From Trissonchulus latispiculum (lineage: Eukaryota; Nematoda; Enoplea; Enoplida; Ironidae), in assembly GCA_030248195.1 (NCBI GenBank), contig JASAND010019736.1, positions 36,066 through 100,065 on the forward strand: 64,000 nucleotides of DNA. Direction: 5' to 3'. The notes below the pieces were generated by a model. It did no database searches and was not told the DNA's origin. It saw nothing but the letters and a program-made list of their open reading frames with translations. The position numbers and the translations under genes were made by a program. Every line of letters starts with the position of its first letter. Position 1 is the first letter of the stretch. Of this stretch, positions 1 to 11,144 are shown in pieces.

Positions 1-61
1 TAAAGACTCCTGAAAAAAAACTAAATTTCAAAGTGTCCAAATCCGTAAACTGGGTTAAAAA

Positions 62-187
62 TTTCTCGGGTACCCGAATGTGCTCGGGTACCCGGGTACC
101 CGGGTAGTGTCGCAATTACCCGACATAGGGCTTCGGGTAGTACCGGGTACCCGGGTCCAAATTTTTGGACCCGTGCCCATGCCTATG
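62..187. repeat. End of a hAT-like element with CGGGTACC subterminal repeats
   Basis: The 8-mer CGGGTACC and its half-sites recur at least seven times in about 100 bases. The block then runs into GGACCCGTGCCCATGCCTA. That edge resembles the inverted form of the TAGTGATGGGCA-type termini at 36.8 and 37.4 kb. No matching second end is visible, so it is probably one end of a truncated non-autonomous element. A weaker relative with GGTACGAGAACCCGGG lies near 3.13-3.17 kb. Confidence 0.5.
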
Positions 188-190
188 AAC

Positions 191-602
191 TACCGTATTC
201 CGCCAATCAGTGGCCCAACCAATAAAACTCCCAAAGGCGTTTTTTTCGGGGGGGGGGGTGGGGGTGGGCGCTTTTTTGAATTGTTTAGTGCTCGCGATCA
301 TGGACATTAAAACCGCAAGTTTGTGAAGAAAGTAGCGACTGGTTAAGCTATTTCAAAGCTGTACAAGCGATGGTTATACTCTTCGGACAGACCCGCGGGG
401 GAAGCTGACACTTGCCATGCAACTTGTTCCGCAAAAACTTACCAAATGTATCGAAAATTAACAATACAGCAATTATAAGCGGATTTTCAAAACATCGCCC
501 GTGGGCGTTTTTTTGGGTGGGCGCTTTTTTAGATTTCAAAAAATCCTAAATTGGTTATTCCTGAAAAACAGACCATGGGCCACTTCTTAGCATAATACAG
601 TG
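191..602. mobile_element. Short TIR element, TACCGTATT family, degraded copy
   Basis: The left end reads TACCGTATTCCGCCAATCAG, followed by TGGCCCA. The right end is the imperfect inverted form (TGGGCCACTTCTTAGCATAATACAG). The interior has two GGCGTTTTTTTsGGGGGG blocks and no coding capacity. A better-preserved copy of the same length lies at 60713-61118. A stray terminus occurs near 23.35 kb. It is a non-autonomous DNA transposon whose superfamily I cannot name. Confidence 0.65.
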
Positions 603-984
603 CATAGAAGTCAGTCGGACAAGTTTTCAAAATTTCTCTTGGATTTAAAATTTAAACTAGATAAATTACAAAAGTTTGATTAGTTTAATCATTTTACAAC
701 TAACAATTTCCAACAGGGCACAATATAAAAATAGTAAATGAAATAGTAAAATTAAAATCATGTGGCTGATTTAGTGACTGCATAGACTGTGTTAGACTCA
801 GCGGCTCAGCGCTAACAATGCTGTAATTGCGAGTGTATGCATATCAAGTCTGCCACAGTAGCAAAGCAGCACGAGGTGCTAGAAGTTTGCAAAAATTCCG
901 GACAAATATAAAATATTTCGGCAACGTTTGCATTGTTGAGAAAATCGTATAGAAAATAAGGTAAATTTGTGTTTTTCAAGCGAA

Positions 985-1140
985 AAACCTAATAAAAATA
1001 GCGGTTTTCCCGCGGTTATCAGAATCGGCGGTAACCCCAATAACCGCGCGGTTTTGCTTCCTTACCGCATACCGCAGGTCTGCGGTTACCGCCGCGGTAA
1101 CCGCGGTAAAACCGCACCGCTGCCCGTCCCTAATAGGCAC
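985..1140. repeat. Element end rich in GCGGTTACCGCGG repeats
   Basis: Overlapping copies of CGGTTACC/GGTAACCG fill about 130 bases and end at GCCCGTCCCTAATAG. That edge looks like the inverted form of a TAGGGACGGGC terminus. The layout matches the other subterminal-repeat elements in the window, but the repeated word is different. No second end was identified. Confidence 0.5.
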
Positions 1141-1957
1141 AAAGCAGTCTTTGTTTCAAGAGCAACCTGTTAATACCAACAACAGACTGTTCGAGTGAGC
1201 ATTAGAGCTTTCATATCTAATTTGCATATTTCTGACAAATTTTCTGTCTAATTTTTCTTTTCGATCTCTTTGGGGGGGTGAGGGTGAAAACAAGAAGAAA
1301 TTTATTCTTGTGCCCCTTTCTATTTTAAAATTTTAATGTTCCGCAAAAGTTACAACCTTTCACGACAACAACAACTTCAGCATTTTAAATTCCACTTCTA
1401 CTGTGACTGTCAGGTGTGCAGCCCCCCACGGCTAAAAAAAGAAGCTGAAAGAGAGTGCTGAAGATACAGAGTCGTGCCGATTAGAAATTAGAGCTCGTGT
1501 GTATACCATCCATTTTCCGAAGCAATAATTCCGCCTCTAGGCTGAATAAAAATGTAAGCTCCAGTATATCTCAATTCTCAGTACGTTTTACTGAAACGTT
1601 TTGATGTTTACAAGATTCTGTTCAGAAGGCGTTGTCTGTATTTAGATACACAGTATAATCTCACCGTTCATTATCGAAACAATTTGTTCGACCATATATA
1701 CTGAAGACAAGTTTTAATGTATGTTGTTCATAGTATATAAGGCAAAAACTTTAAGTTTATGTTGTGCATAGTAAGGCAACAACTTTAAAATTTAAAGTTA
1801 ACAAGCAAGTTTAACCCAGTTGGTTATCATTCTTATTAGCATTATCTATTCCAATTGTTTTGCAGTATTGCTTTATAATTTTGATTGTATAAGCCTTGCT
1901 GGAGGCCTGCATCCAATATTAAATAATGTTAAATGTAACTACGAATTTTGTACTTGG
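1141..1957. other. No gene seen
   Basis: AT-rich sequence with no convincing exon, RNA gene or element boundary. Reading frames are short and have no recognisable domain. Confidence 0.5.
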
Positions 1958-2060
1958 AACCGGGAATCGGAAGCTAGAACCGGAACCGGAACCGGAACCG
2001 GTACTCTAGAACCGGAACCGGAACCGGTTTTGAAAATTGGAACCGGTCCCAACTCTAAAT
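1958..2060. repeat. GGAACC tandem hexamer block
   Basis: GGAACC/CCGGAA recurs about twelve times in two runs, separated by a TCTAGA. It resembles the other short-word subterminal blocks in this window, but it lacks a clear terminal GATGGG motif. Confidence 0.55.
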
Positions 2061-2062
2061 TG

Positions 2063-4560
2063 TGTCACAGTCACAGACAACATGGCTTAAGGTACTGGTA
2101 TCGCTTTGTGTAAATTTGACCCTATAGGCTTTAATTCTTTATGGAAGTGGATGAAACTTTTCAAATATACTATTTCGGTGCTCTATAACACGGTGCTCTC
2201 GGACCAGTCCCGCATTTTTAGGTGCAAAGATAAGAAATTTTTGGTTTTTGCCATTATTCTCTCAGCCCATAGTCGAGACACCAGATTGGTTGGTATGGCT
2301 GGAAAGAGGGCGCAAAAATGAACATTTTTGCTTTTACAACTTTTGAGCTATATATCTCTAATGGATAACTCAATATAAGCAAAAAACGATTTTTTTGGGT
2401 CCAAAAATGGACGTTTTCGAGAAAATCAGTTTTTTTCAAAATTACTGCCAAATCGTACGGACAATTTTGGTTTATTTATACTCGATCGATACACAGTCTC
2501 ATTGCACATTTTATCAATGCCTATTAGCCGGATTTTGTTGCTCTAAGCTAGAGATTTGGTCGAAAAACCATTTTGGCAAAACTGCGATTATTTTGTTTTG
2601 AACATCGATCTCAAAAACTACCAAATGGATTCGCGTGATTTTTGGCAAAATGAGAATTCGCACTATTGCGGAGGGACATCTTTCTTCGTTTGAGTTAAAA
2701 CATCTCCAGTTGTGAGAAAACTCAATGCAAAGTTGCGAAATTTCGTGTCACCGCACATTTAATGAATTTTCTTGACTGTTAAGACCTGCTAAGCCAAATC
2801 CTAAAAAATGTCCCTAAGAAAAAATATGTAACCTCCCGTGTTTCTGTCCCGTTTAGCACGGTTTATTTACAGGATGAATTTTAAGCCGACTTCCAGTTTG
2901 CTTTCAGAGTTGGCAACCAAGCTCCGGGTCTAAACTCTGCTAGATACCTGGTTCAAGAATATGTCTCAAATTGAAAGCATTGACTGAGTCAAAAAATTCA
3001 AAGTTTAGCAAGACTTGAGTTACTTTTCTTATTGTAGCATAGGAAACTTCTAAATCTTTGTGTATTATCATCACTGCTGGAGATTCAGTTTATCCGACTA
3101 TCACCCGGATTTCGGATCTGGTTGGGCCCAGGTACGAGAACCCGGGTTCGAAAATTTGGACCAGAAGCCAACACTGCTTCCTTTGCAGCTGTACCACACA
3201 TTCAGAGACGCTGAAATCTGCTGCAGCACAGTGGCGTAGCCAAAGTTGAAAGCTGGACTGGAGAAATATGCACCGGCTTCTACATTTTCACGATGATCTT
3301 CGAACTGGATTAACTTGGCACTTTGGACAATGTTTCTTGCAGACTTCCAGTCACAAATGCTGAGCTAGGGGCAGGGCGGCCCTTAAACGAGCGAACTTAT
3401 AACCCTTTACGGGCTGGACCGGAGGCTTCTCGCTACGGGAACAAGACTAAGCATGCCCAGACGGCAAACACTCACTGTCTCTAAATAACCGCTCTACCCG
3501 ACTGAATATAAGACAGAAATAAGAAAAAATTTACTGTGAAACTGGTGGGAATGCCACGAGTCTTATACAGATCCAAAAATACAGTAACAAAAATGAACTA
3601 TCTGAGTAAAATCAAAATTGTTACAGATCAAACATGATAGTATAGAAATGAACAGATTGAAGGCAGTAAATTAAATGAGTATAAAATCATTAAAATAAAT
3701 TTTAATATTAGTTGCGAAACAAAAACTAATTTTAGAAATAAAAAATTAATACTGCACAATTAGGTATGAATTTACCATCATCAAATTAGAATCCAAATTA
3801 AACCTGGGAATTTTTTACATTAAAAACCAAAATAGGTATCCCCAATGGAAGCACAAATTAAATATATATTTGTATGTACGTACCATATAAATTAAATATA
3901 CAAGTACCTGTACTAAAGGTATATAACTGTAAAATAATTACATAATATAAAATTTACTACATATAAACACTTTCCAGCCGATATAAATTCCTTATTATAT
4001 ATATACATAAGATTACAATGATTAGCTTCACCATAGCGAAGACCGACTCAAATAATTGACTACGTTTGACATAAAGAAATAAAAAAGAAACACAATAAAA
4101 ATAAAAGATAGGTCAACATAAAAGGTTAAAGTTCCTCGTTTTTTTGAGATATAAATTAATAACTACGTATTAACCAAAATTAGAAAATTTGAAAATTTAG
4201 GTGAAATCTTGACACCAGGGACTTGAAAGGTATACAGATATATATTTAATCTGAAAAAACACATCGACTAAAATTTAAACTTAACATTCAAAAATTTTTT
4301 TGTTATCATCATATCAGAAATAACGCGGGTGAGACAGAAATATGGGGAAAGCGACAACAAAAAATGGAACCACTTCGCAAAAAATGCTGAAATCTTAAAA
4401 TGTTTTTGATAAAAAATGAAAAAACCGACATATTCTTCCCAAAAGTTAATGCCATTTGTTGAGCACAAGGTCGATTGAATTCTAAGCGGTCGTAGAGATG
4501 AACTGAATTCAGATTTCAACAAGAAAGTGGGAAAATTTAGCAAATACAAAAAATATCTAA
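2063..4560. other. Gene-free AT-rich stretch with dispersed repeat traces
   Basis: No exon was supported here. A segment near 2690-2820 (AAACTCAATGCAAAGTTGCG and following bases) is similar to 56310-56440, so it is a dispersed repeat. CAGTGGCGTAGCCA near 3230 looks like a solitary transposon terminus. About 3.5-4.5 kb is extremely AT-rich and otherwise featureless. Confidence 0.45.
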
Positions 4561-4565
4561 ATTTT

Positions 4566-4571
4566 TTTATT
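4566..4571 (-). terminator. Candidate poly(A) signal for the IQSEC-like gene
   Basis: AATAAA on the minus strand, about 265 bases beyond the TGA at 4836. The distance is plausible for a 3' UTR. The hexamer is common by chance in DNA this AT-rich, so it is only a candidate. Confidence 0.3.
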
Positions 4572-4835
4572 TGGTGAAATTTTAGCTAAGATAACATTGC
4601 CGCTCTGTCAACTAAAAACATTACATTGCATAAGTCTTAAGAATATATCCCACAGCCTCAAAGTTGCTATACTCTACGTATTAGACAAAATTGGTTCAAA
4701 GATGCTACCACCATTACAGAGAAATTTCAGCAGAGGATAGAAACAAAAAACTGGTACCTAAAGATCCAAAAGCAGTAGCTAAAATGCAAAACAAAATAGT
4801 GACTATGAATTTTTCTTCCCAGGAAATCTTTTCCA

Positions 4836-7361
4836 TCAAACTTGAGAGGCAGGTTTATATTGCTGCTGCTGTTGTTGTTGGGGGGAAGGGGTGCCATAGA
4901 CCGAATCATAAAGGACCGGTCCTTTGGCATAGTAGCCGCTGGGTGGGACGGGGACCCTAGGAGTGGAGTCTTTATCGTTCAAGGCCAGCGGGGTCAGCTG
5001 GCCCGCGGGGGTACTCGCGGGATGCTGGGGGTGGGCACTGGGGGTGCTTGAGGACGCGGCCGCGCCCCCAGCCGGATTGGGTGTCACTTGGGGTGAGGAA
5101 TCACGACTTCCTGTGCTGGCTGTGGAGGACTGAAACAGAAAAAACTAATTATTAAACAACTTAAAGCAGTAGAAAAGAAATTTCTAGGTACAATTTGGGA
5201 GTATTTTAGTGAGGGACGGGGGGGGGGAGGGGGATACTACTCCCTCACCATTGAGGTGTCCAGGAATTGCCAAATTATAAGGTATTCTGGTCAAAATTTC
5301 GAAAATTTATTAATCATCCGGTCTTTCATTCCATTATTACAAGCGAGTGAAAACCAAAAGTTGTTATAACAAACCCACTGTCAGTAAAACCAGAAAAGTG
5401 GAAACTAAACGGTTTTGTAATATAAATTGGGAGAGGGGGGGGGGGGGTGAGGTCCAAAACTGCACATTCAAAATCCTTCAGTTAATCTGCCAAAAGGATA
5501 TAAGCCGGATCAGCTTACGGGATAAGTTTACCAATATATCCTTAATAAATTAATAATAAGACAGCAGCTGAATTAATCCTAAATTAACAACCTAACTAAT
5601 TAATTCGTAATTAATCAACCCACCATTCCACTATCCAAGCTATTAAGGCTGGCTCTCCGTTCCAGACCATTCGGCTGCCGGCGGGCGGGTTGGTCGGGAC
5701 GCGGGGATTGTTGACTACCGGAGGACGGTCCCTGAGCAGAGGGGGTCGGGTCCAAAAGTGACCCACTCTTGAGATTACCAACCGACTGAGAGCCAACGGG
5801 TCCGGGTCCGGAAGGACCCGCACTTGCCCCCGCCCCCACGTTGGTGCCGGGGACCTCACCTGAGTCCAGTTCCGAAAAGCCGGAATCCCGATTCTCGCCC
5901 CGACCCAGGGAACCGACTCGGGAACCCCCGCCCGGAGGATTAGGTGGATTAAGAGGATTAGCAGCGGAGGCAGAGTTGAGCCACCACTTTTGACCCTCAA
6001 GGGCCTGCTCGATGCGTAGGGCCTCCATTTCATCGCTCTAAAATAAGTATAGTACAGAAATTATAATATAAAGACTATTTAGTCCAATGAATTAAATTTA
6101 AACAAACATTTCAGGGTTACCGTTTTGTATTAAAAGGATCACGATATCTTATTTCAACAAATCTCAGAGCTCAAATCTCAGAGCTGAAACTGCAATAGGT
6201 GACTCATTGTGTACAAGAGTTTATACCGATCAAGCCAACAGAAACTGCAACGTCACAGCTATCTAAGGGCCTTTTTGCGCAGCAAGCTAAACGACTTAAA
6301 AGAGTTTAAACAGTTTATGTAATTCAACTTGTCTGGAGGAAATTAAAAGATTTTAAGCCTTACTCTTTCACCTCGCCCGCCAAAAAGGCTCCGAACAAAA
6401 GTGATTACGAACTACGTAAGTAGCGGGGGTCCTACAAAAACCTTTGGGTCAGTTCAAGGGAGGAGGACCAACCTCAATGATAGATTCCTTCAGATCTTCC
6501 ATAAATTTCAGGCGATCATCCTCTTGACGCGCATTGAACAGTAAGATCTTATTCTCCAGGGTATGCGTGATTCTAAGGCCATAGGGATAGTCTAAAAATA
6601 CAGCAAAGAAAGGGTTTCAGTCTCACAAAATAAAGCTACAGCTTCAGTTAGGAAAAAACCTTAAAAACACCACAAAAATTCAGTCAATTCAATTCTGGCA
6701 AAAACCGAATTCAATAATGTTCATAGCTGGAACTAACTAAGCAGAACTGCCAAACGAAAGCGAAAATCTGTCACTAGCTATTAGAATACCCAGTATGTAA
6801 TAGCGGGGGAGGGAAGGGCACAGTGTTAATTAACACCTAACACAGGCTTGGTAGAGGGGGGCGGGGGTTCGGGGGCGGAGCAAGGGTGCCTTATATCACT
6901 TCGCTCCCTACTTACTTTAAGGGACCAGTTCTAAAAGAACTTCTGGTGAATTTCTAAAAAATTCCGGACGACATTTTCCGGGATGATCCGGTCTGAAATT
7001 GTCGATTTTGCTACTAAAACTGCATTTTGACCAGCTTTATAGGTTAGGTTATGTAGAGAACATGCTGATTTCCAAGCATTTTTAATACTTTTGCACGATT
7101 TTATGTCCAACCACTTTAAGTGTCTTCCTCTACAAATTTCCCACCACCGCCTAGAGAAAATCCCTGCAAACACGTGTTAATCTCAGTTGTCGGAATCTCA
7201 CTTTTTTCACCTAAACAAAAACCCGGCAAGAATTAATGAAAAGCGACAGACAGTGACTTACACTGAGTCTTAAAAGGATGGACCTGCATCCCAACCAAGG
7301 AATGACTGCTGCGATAGCTGTAGGTCACGCCGCTCTTCTTCTTACTCAACAATTTTGTGAT
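4836..7361 (-). CDS. IQSEC: IQSEC/BRAG-type ARF-GEF, C-terminal exons only
   Basis: Four minus-strand exons join with consistent phases: 7361-7262, 6591-6473, 6037-5624 and 5129-4836 (TGA), 308 codons. IQSEC proteins (Drosophila schizo/loner) are Sec7-PH guanine nucleotide exchange factors for ARF GTPases at the plasma membrane and synapses. The first two exons encode the end of the PH domain: KLLSKKKSGVTYSYR, then SLVGMQV, then QYYPYGLRIT across the splice, then LKFMEDLKESIIE. This is the order seen in IQSEC1-3. The third exon continues the post-PH helix (EMEALRIEQALEGQK) and then becomes Gly/Ser/Pro-rich low complexity. The last exon has seven glutamines and ends S-Q-V, a class I PDZ-ligand pattern; vertebrate IQSEC1/2 also carry C-terminal PDZ ligands. 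The Sec7 and IQ exons were not found between 7.4 and 20 kb. They lie outside the visible exons, or this is a partial copy. Confidence 0.85.
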
Positions 7362-7689
7362 CTAAAAGATTAAATGTTAGCGGTCATCAGATATTAAATT
7401 GAAAAAACCAAGAAAATTAATTCAAAAGTTTTCGGAACCGGAATCAAAGGAACAAAACCGCCCAACAGTATGGCAAATGTTTCAATTTTATAGTTGATCC
7501 TAGTTTTATCCAAGTTTATCCTGAAAATGTCATAACCATCAAATATTAAGGTAATCCATTGTCAGTACTTGGGTTGGTTATTATCCAACAGCAAAGTTTG
7601 AGCTTACACTTAACACAGTTTTGAGCTAAATGAGTTTACAGTAAACCTACTAAGTCATGAGAAAGTTCTCAAATCTGATAACCTCATTT

Positions 7690-8804
7690 CAGGGGCGTAT
7701 CCAGGATTTTGAAAAGGGGGGGGGGGGGGTTTTGACTTGGCCAAATATTTTTGTTGTCACGAAACGAACTTAGTTCGAGGCGTTGAAGGGGGTACCCGCA
7801 GGGTTATTAGTTTCACGATTTGCGCCAGGAAACATTTTATTTGACTACGGAAATGGCGACTCAAAAAGAAACTCATATGAATCAAGTCGGGGTCGGGGGG
7901 TCTGGGGGGCGTAGCCCCCCAGAAGTTGGAGAACATTTTCAAATTTAGACCCCCCTAGGAATTAATCTAGAGCACTTCAGCCATTAATTTGTGTAATAAT
8001 ATAGAATCCGAAAAGGTAAGCGGGTGTCTGAGGGGCGGCAGCCCCCCAGAAGAAGCCAGACCCCAAACTACGGTGTCCCATAAACTAAAAGGAGGACAAG
8101 TAGGAAAAATGCTCCTTGCAGTCGCATGAAAAAGTAAATATAAGCTATGATGGCCAACATTCAAATATGTCAAGGACAATATTTAATTAATTTTAATAAC
8201 TTTAATTTTATTTTAATGCTGTTCATTTTTTGTGCACACAGAGTTTCCGTTCTCTAATTTCGCAGTAAGCCGTGTAAGCTGTAGGAGGCTCAAGTATGCA
8301 GATAAGAAAAGAAAATTAGGAGCTGCATAAACTTTGTCCACGAAATGTGGCGTTGAATGAGCGTCAATATGAGCCCAAGAGAAACGTAGCCTTGAATTGT
8401 GTATATACGACACAATAACGACGTGGTAAAGCGCCGAAGACGCAAAAGCTTAGAAAAAAGTAAAGAAAAACGCGCCGAAGGCGCAAAATTTTTGAAAAAA
8501 AAGTGAAGAAAACGTGCCGAAGGCGCAAAATTTTTGAAAAAAAGTGAAGAAAACGCGCCGAAGGCGCAAAATTTTTGAAAAAAGTAAAGAAAACGCGCCA
8601 ATGGCGCAAAATTTTTGAAAAAAGTAAAGAAAACGCGCCGAAGGTGCGCAATTTTTGAAAAAGTGCAATGGAGAATGCGCCGAAGGCGCGAAAATTTTAG
8701 AAATTTTTACTAATTTCGCACTATTTAATCAAAAATTTGGGGGGGGGGGGCAAACACCGAAAGGGGGGTTTCAACCCCCCAACCCCCCCGTGGATACGCC
8801 CATG
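7690..8804. mobile_element. TIR element, CAGGGGCGTATCCA ends
   Basis: Starts CAGGGGCGTATCCAGG and ends TGGATACGCCCATG, a 14-base imperfect terminal inverted repeat around about 1.1 kb. Poly-G and poly-C tracts sit just inside both ends. The interior carries a 39-43 bp tandem array (8430-8700) and no transposase. The element abuts the left edge of the family A element, so it probably inserted there or cut that copy off. Confidence 0.65.
8430..8700. repeat. About 41-bp tandem array, around seven units
   Basis: Units pair a small palindrome (GCGCCGAAGGCGC) with an A/T tract (AAAATTTTTGAAAAA) and recur every 39-43 bases. The minus-strand reading frames across it (Phe-rich, 72-103 codons) follow from the unit composition and are not treated as genes. 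Confidence 0.8.
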
Positions 8805-9243
8805 TGAGGCGCTCTAACTCAGAGCCAAGTGGGAACGCATTCTGCCTGTGTATAATGTGAAAGTGTTTCGAGAATGCATTAGGTGTACCGTGTACCACAG
8901 CGTATCGCGAAATATTAGGTGTGCCATAGTATTTCAGGAAACATCAGGTTGCATGTACAGTTCAGCTTGAGCAGTCGTAGTTCACTTCAGTCCATTTCTT
9001 CTGGGCCACAACGTTTATTCATTTTTTCCGTAATGTGGATGATGCTGAGGTTCTTTAACGAAGCTTTAATGTGGAATGCACTGTGACGCCAATATGAGCC
9101 TCGTTGTAGGACAGGCTCATATGTTAAGCGGTTGCAACTTGTTTTCCTTAATTTACAACCTCCCTACGGAACTCATATGTATTTTACAGGCTAGTTTCTG
9201 ATTATGTATATACATCCTGCCTACGAAGACTCATATGTATTCT

Positions 9244-9606
9244 GGCTTTTTCCTAGGCAAAAATTTCTGGGGGGGTCCCCCCCAGGTCTGGGGGGGGGAA
9301 GAAAAATTTTTAGAAAAATGTCTAAAAATAGCAATTTTTTGCTGCTGAGCTAAAAAATTCACTATTTTCAACTTAAATTTAAGCTTAAAATAGCTAAAAA
9401 ATGCTTAAAAATGGGTAAAAATCCGGCGAAGCCGGAAAAAATTTTCAAAATTTGCCCTAAAAACCCTATTTTTCCGGGCACTTTAGGGTAGGGGGGGTTC
9501 TGGGGGGGGGAGGCCCGAATCCTGGGGGGGGCGATTCTGGGGGGGGGCGAGCCAAGTCTGGGGGGGGGGAACGGATTTCTGGGGGGCCCCCCTGTAGGAA
9601 AAAGCC
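9244..9606. mobile_element. Short G-rich TIR element nested in family A
   Basis: Ends are GGCTTTTTCCTAGG and CCTGTAGGAAAAAGCC, an inverted repeat. The interior contains repeated TCTGGGGGGGG blocks. The family A sequence resumes on both sides and runs uninterrupted at the matching point in copy 3 (about 51.06 kb), so this is an insertion into copy 1. Confidence 0.7.
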
Positions 9607-11054
9607 ATTGTATTTTACATGCGACGAAGGAGCACTTCTTGTTCTTGTTTTCTATTATTTTATATATGTATGCTCCTGAAGGTTAGATATCTTTCAACAG
9701 TAGCAAGCAAGCCAATCACAGCTCGTACCGCACCGCTTACACTCTACAGCCACTTTGGGTACGCAGCTCTATGACAAAAGTAGCTCAGCTCGCTTAGGGC
9801 TTCCGTTTGGTACCAAACTTTTGAAAGATTTTATTTTTAACCCAAAATCGCCTAAGTCCCCACCCCACCACACCACAGCACTCTACAGCCACTTTGAGCA
9901 TGCAGTTCTATGACAAACGTTGCCCAGCTCGCCTAGGGCTTTCATTTGGTACCAAATTTGACCACTTTTGAAAATTTTCATTTTTGACCCAATGACCTCC
10001 CACCGACCTGACCTTCCAGATGGCAAAGTGGAACCAGCACAGCAAGATGGGTGGGCCAGACGGACGGATGCCAGGAATGAGCTGGGCGCACCAGAAAACC
10101 CCTATTGACAATGTTTTGAGAGGCTATGTACAGTTCTATATGGTGTTCCCGGAAGTCGGTACCGACCGGACCCTCCAGATGGCAAAGTGGAACCGGCACA
10201 AAGATGGGTGGGCCAGACGGCAAAACGGACACCGGGAATGAGCTGGGCGCACCAGAAAACCCCTATAGACAAAGTTTGGAGAGGCTAAGTAAAGCCTGCT
10301 ATGGACCTCCGGGAAGCGGTTACCGATTTGACCCCTCAGACGGTCAAGTGGAACCAGCCCAGCAACTTCGGTTACTCGGGCAGCAAAACTGCTAGCGGGA
10401 GTCGATTCTCCGTCCCAAAAAACCTTTGTATGCAAAATTTGGGCCACCCATGTAGCAAAATAAGCGAAAAAATTAAGTTCAAAGTTCGACACAAAATTCA
10501 CCAACTTTGGCCGGCCAGTACCGAAAAATTACGCACAGAGACGGAAAATCATATAGCATTTGAACGACCCCGATATGTGTACTGTTTAACCATATGGTCA
10601 GTATTGCCCCATATATAGCCCAGTCTGACTTATTAAGGCGCCTTTGAAGCATACATTTGGCCATTTTAGCTTTTTGGCCGACTTTGGCCCCCAGCCAAAA
10701 ATTTTTTCCGGGTCCGGGAGGCATAAAAACTAGCTTATTTTCTTATTTTCGATTTGTAATACAAGAATATATATGGGTTTCATAGGCAAAAATTTTTCTA
10801 TCTGTAGTTATTCAAGCTACAAACCCCCCCTATGAGACATCAAAAACGAGAAACCGGAAAAAAAGAAAAAACACAATTTTCGTAAGCGATTTTTTGCGCA
10901 ACTTTTTAACGGAAAGTGGTACGGGGATGAAACTTGGCAAATATACTAAACTCGACACGTACAATTTTTTGCGCACATAATCTGCGCAGGAATCTGCGCA
11001 GCTTCTGCGCAGCCTTGTTTTACACGGTCATTCGACCATTTTCACTCATATTAT

Positions 11055-11076
11055 AGGGGTCGCTACCGCGACCCCT
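11055..11076. repeat. Terminal hairpin of family A
   Basis: AGGGGTCGC, a four-base TACC loop, then GCGACCCCT: a perfect 9-bp stem. The same hairpin with loop GGTA (the inverted orientation) ends copy 3 at 49155-49178. A half-hairpin survives at about 32719. Confidence 0.85.
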
Positions 11077-11144
11077 ATGATTATTGACTGACATTATATA
11101 ATTGCTTTGTATATGGCAATCGCCATGGCGAAGCCTGAAAGCCC

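Larger units (their letters stand above)
8805..11083 (+). mobile_element. Family A hairpin-ended element, copy 1
   Basis: This segment recurs in inverse orientation at 49155-51779 (copy 3) and in part at 32718-33749 (copy 2). It ends at the right with a perfect 9-bp stem hairpin at 11055-11076. It includes an outer arm with the motif ATATGAGCC...GGCTCATAT, about two 147-bp minisatellite units (9.73-9.99 kb) and a body of ~165-bp related segments (10.0-10.4 kb). A separate short TIR element (9244-9606) interrupts it. No transposase or replicase was found, so it is non-autonomous. Helentron/HINE-type elements combine terminal hairpins with internal minisatellites, so that class is a reasonable guess but not proven. 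Confidence 0.6.

Noticed and set aside
8290..8668. Phe-rich minus-strand frames
   Set aside because: Products of the ~41-bp tandem array inside a transposon.
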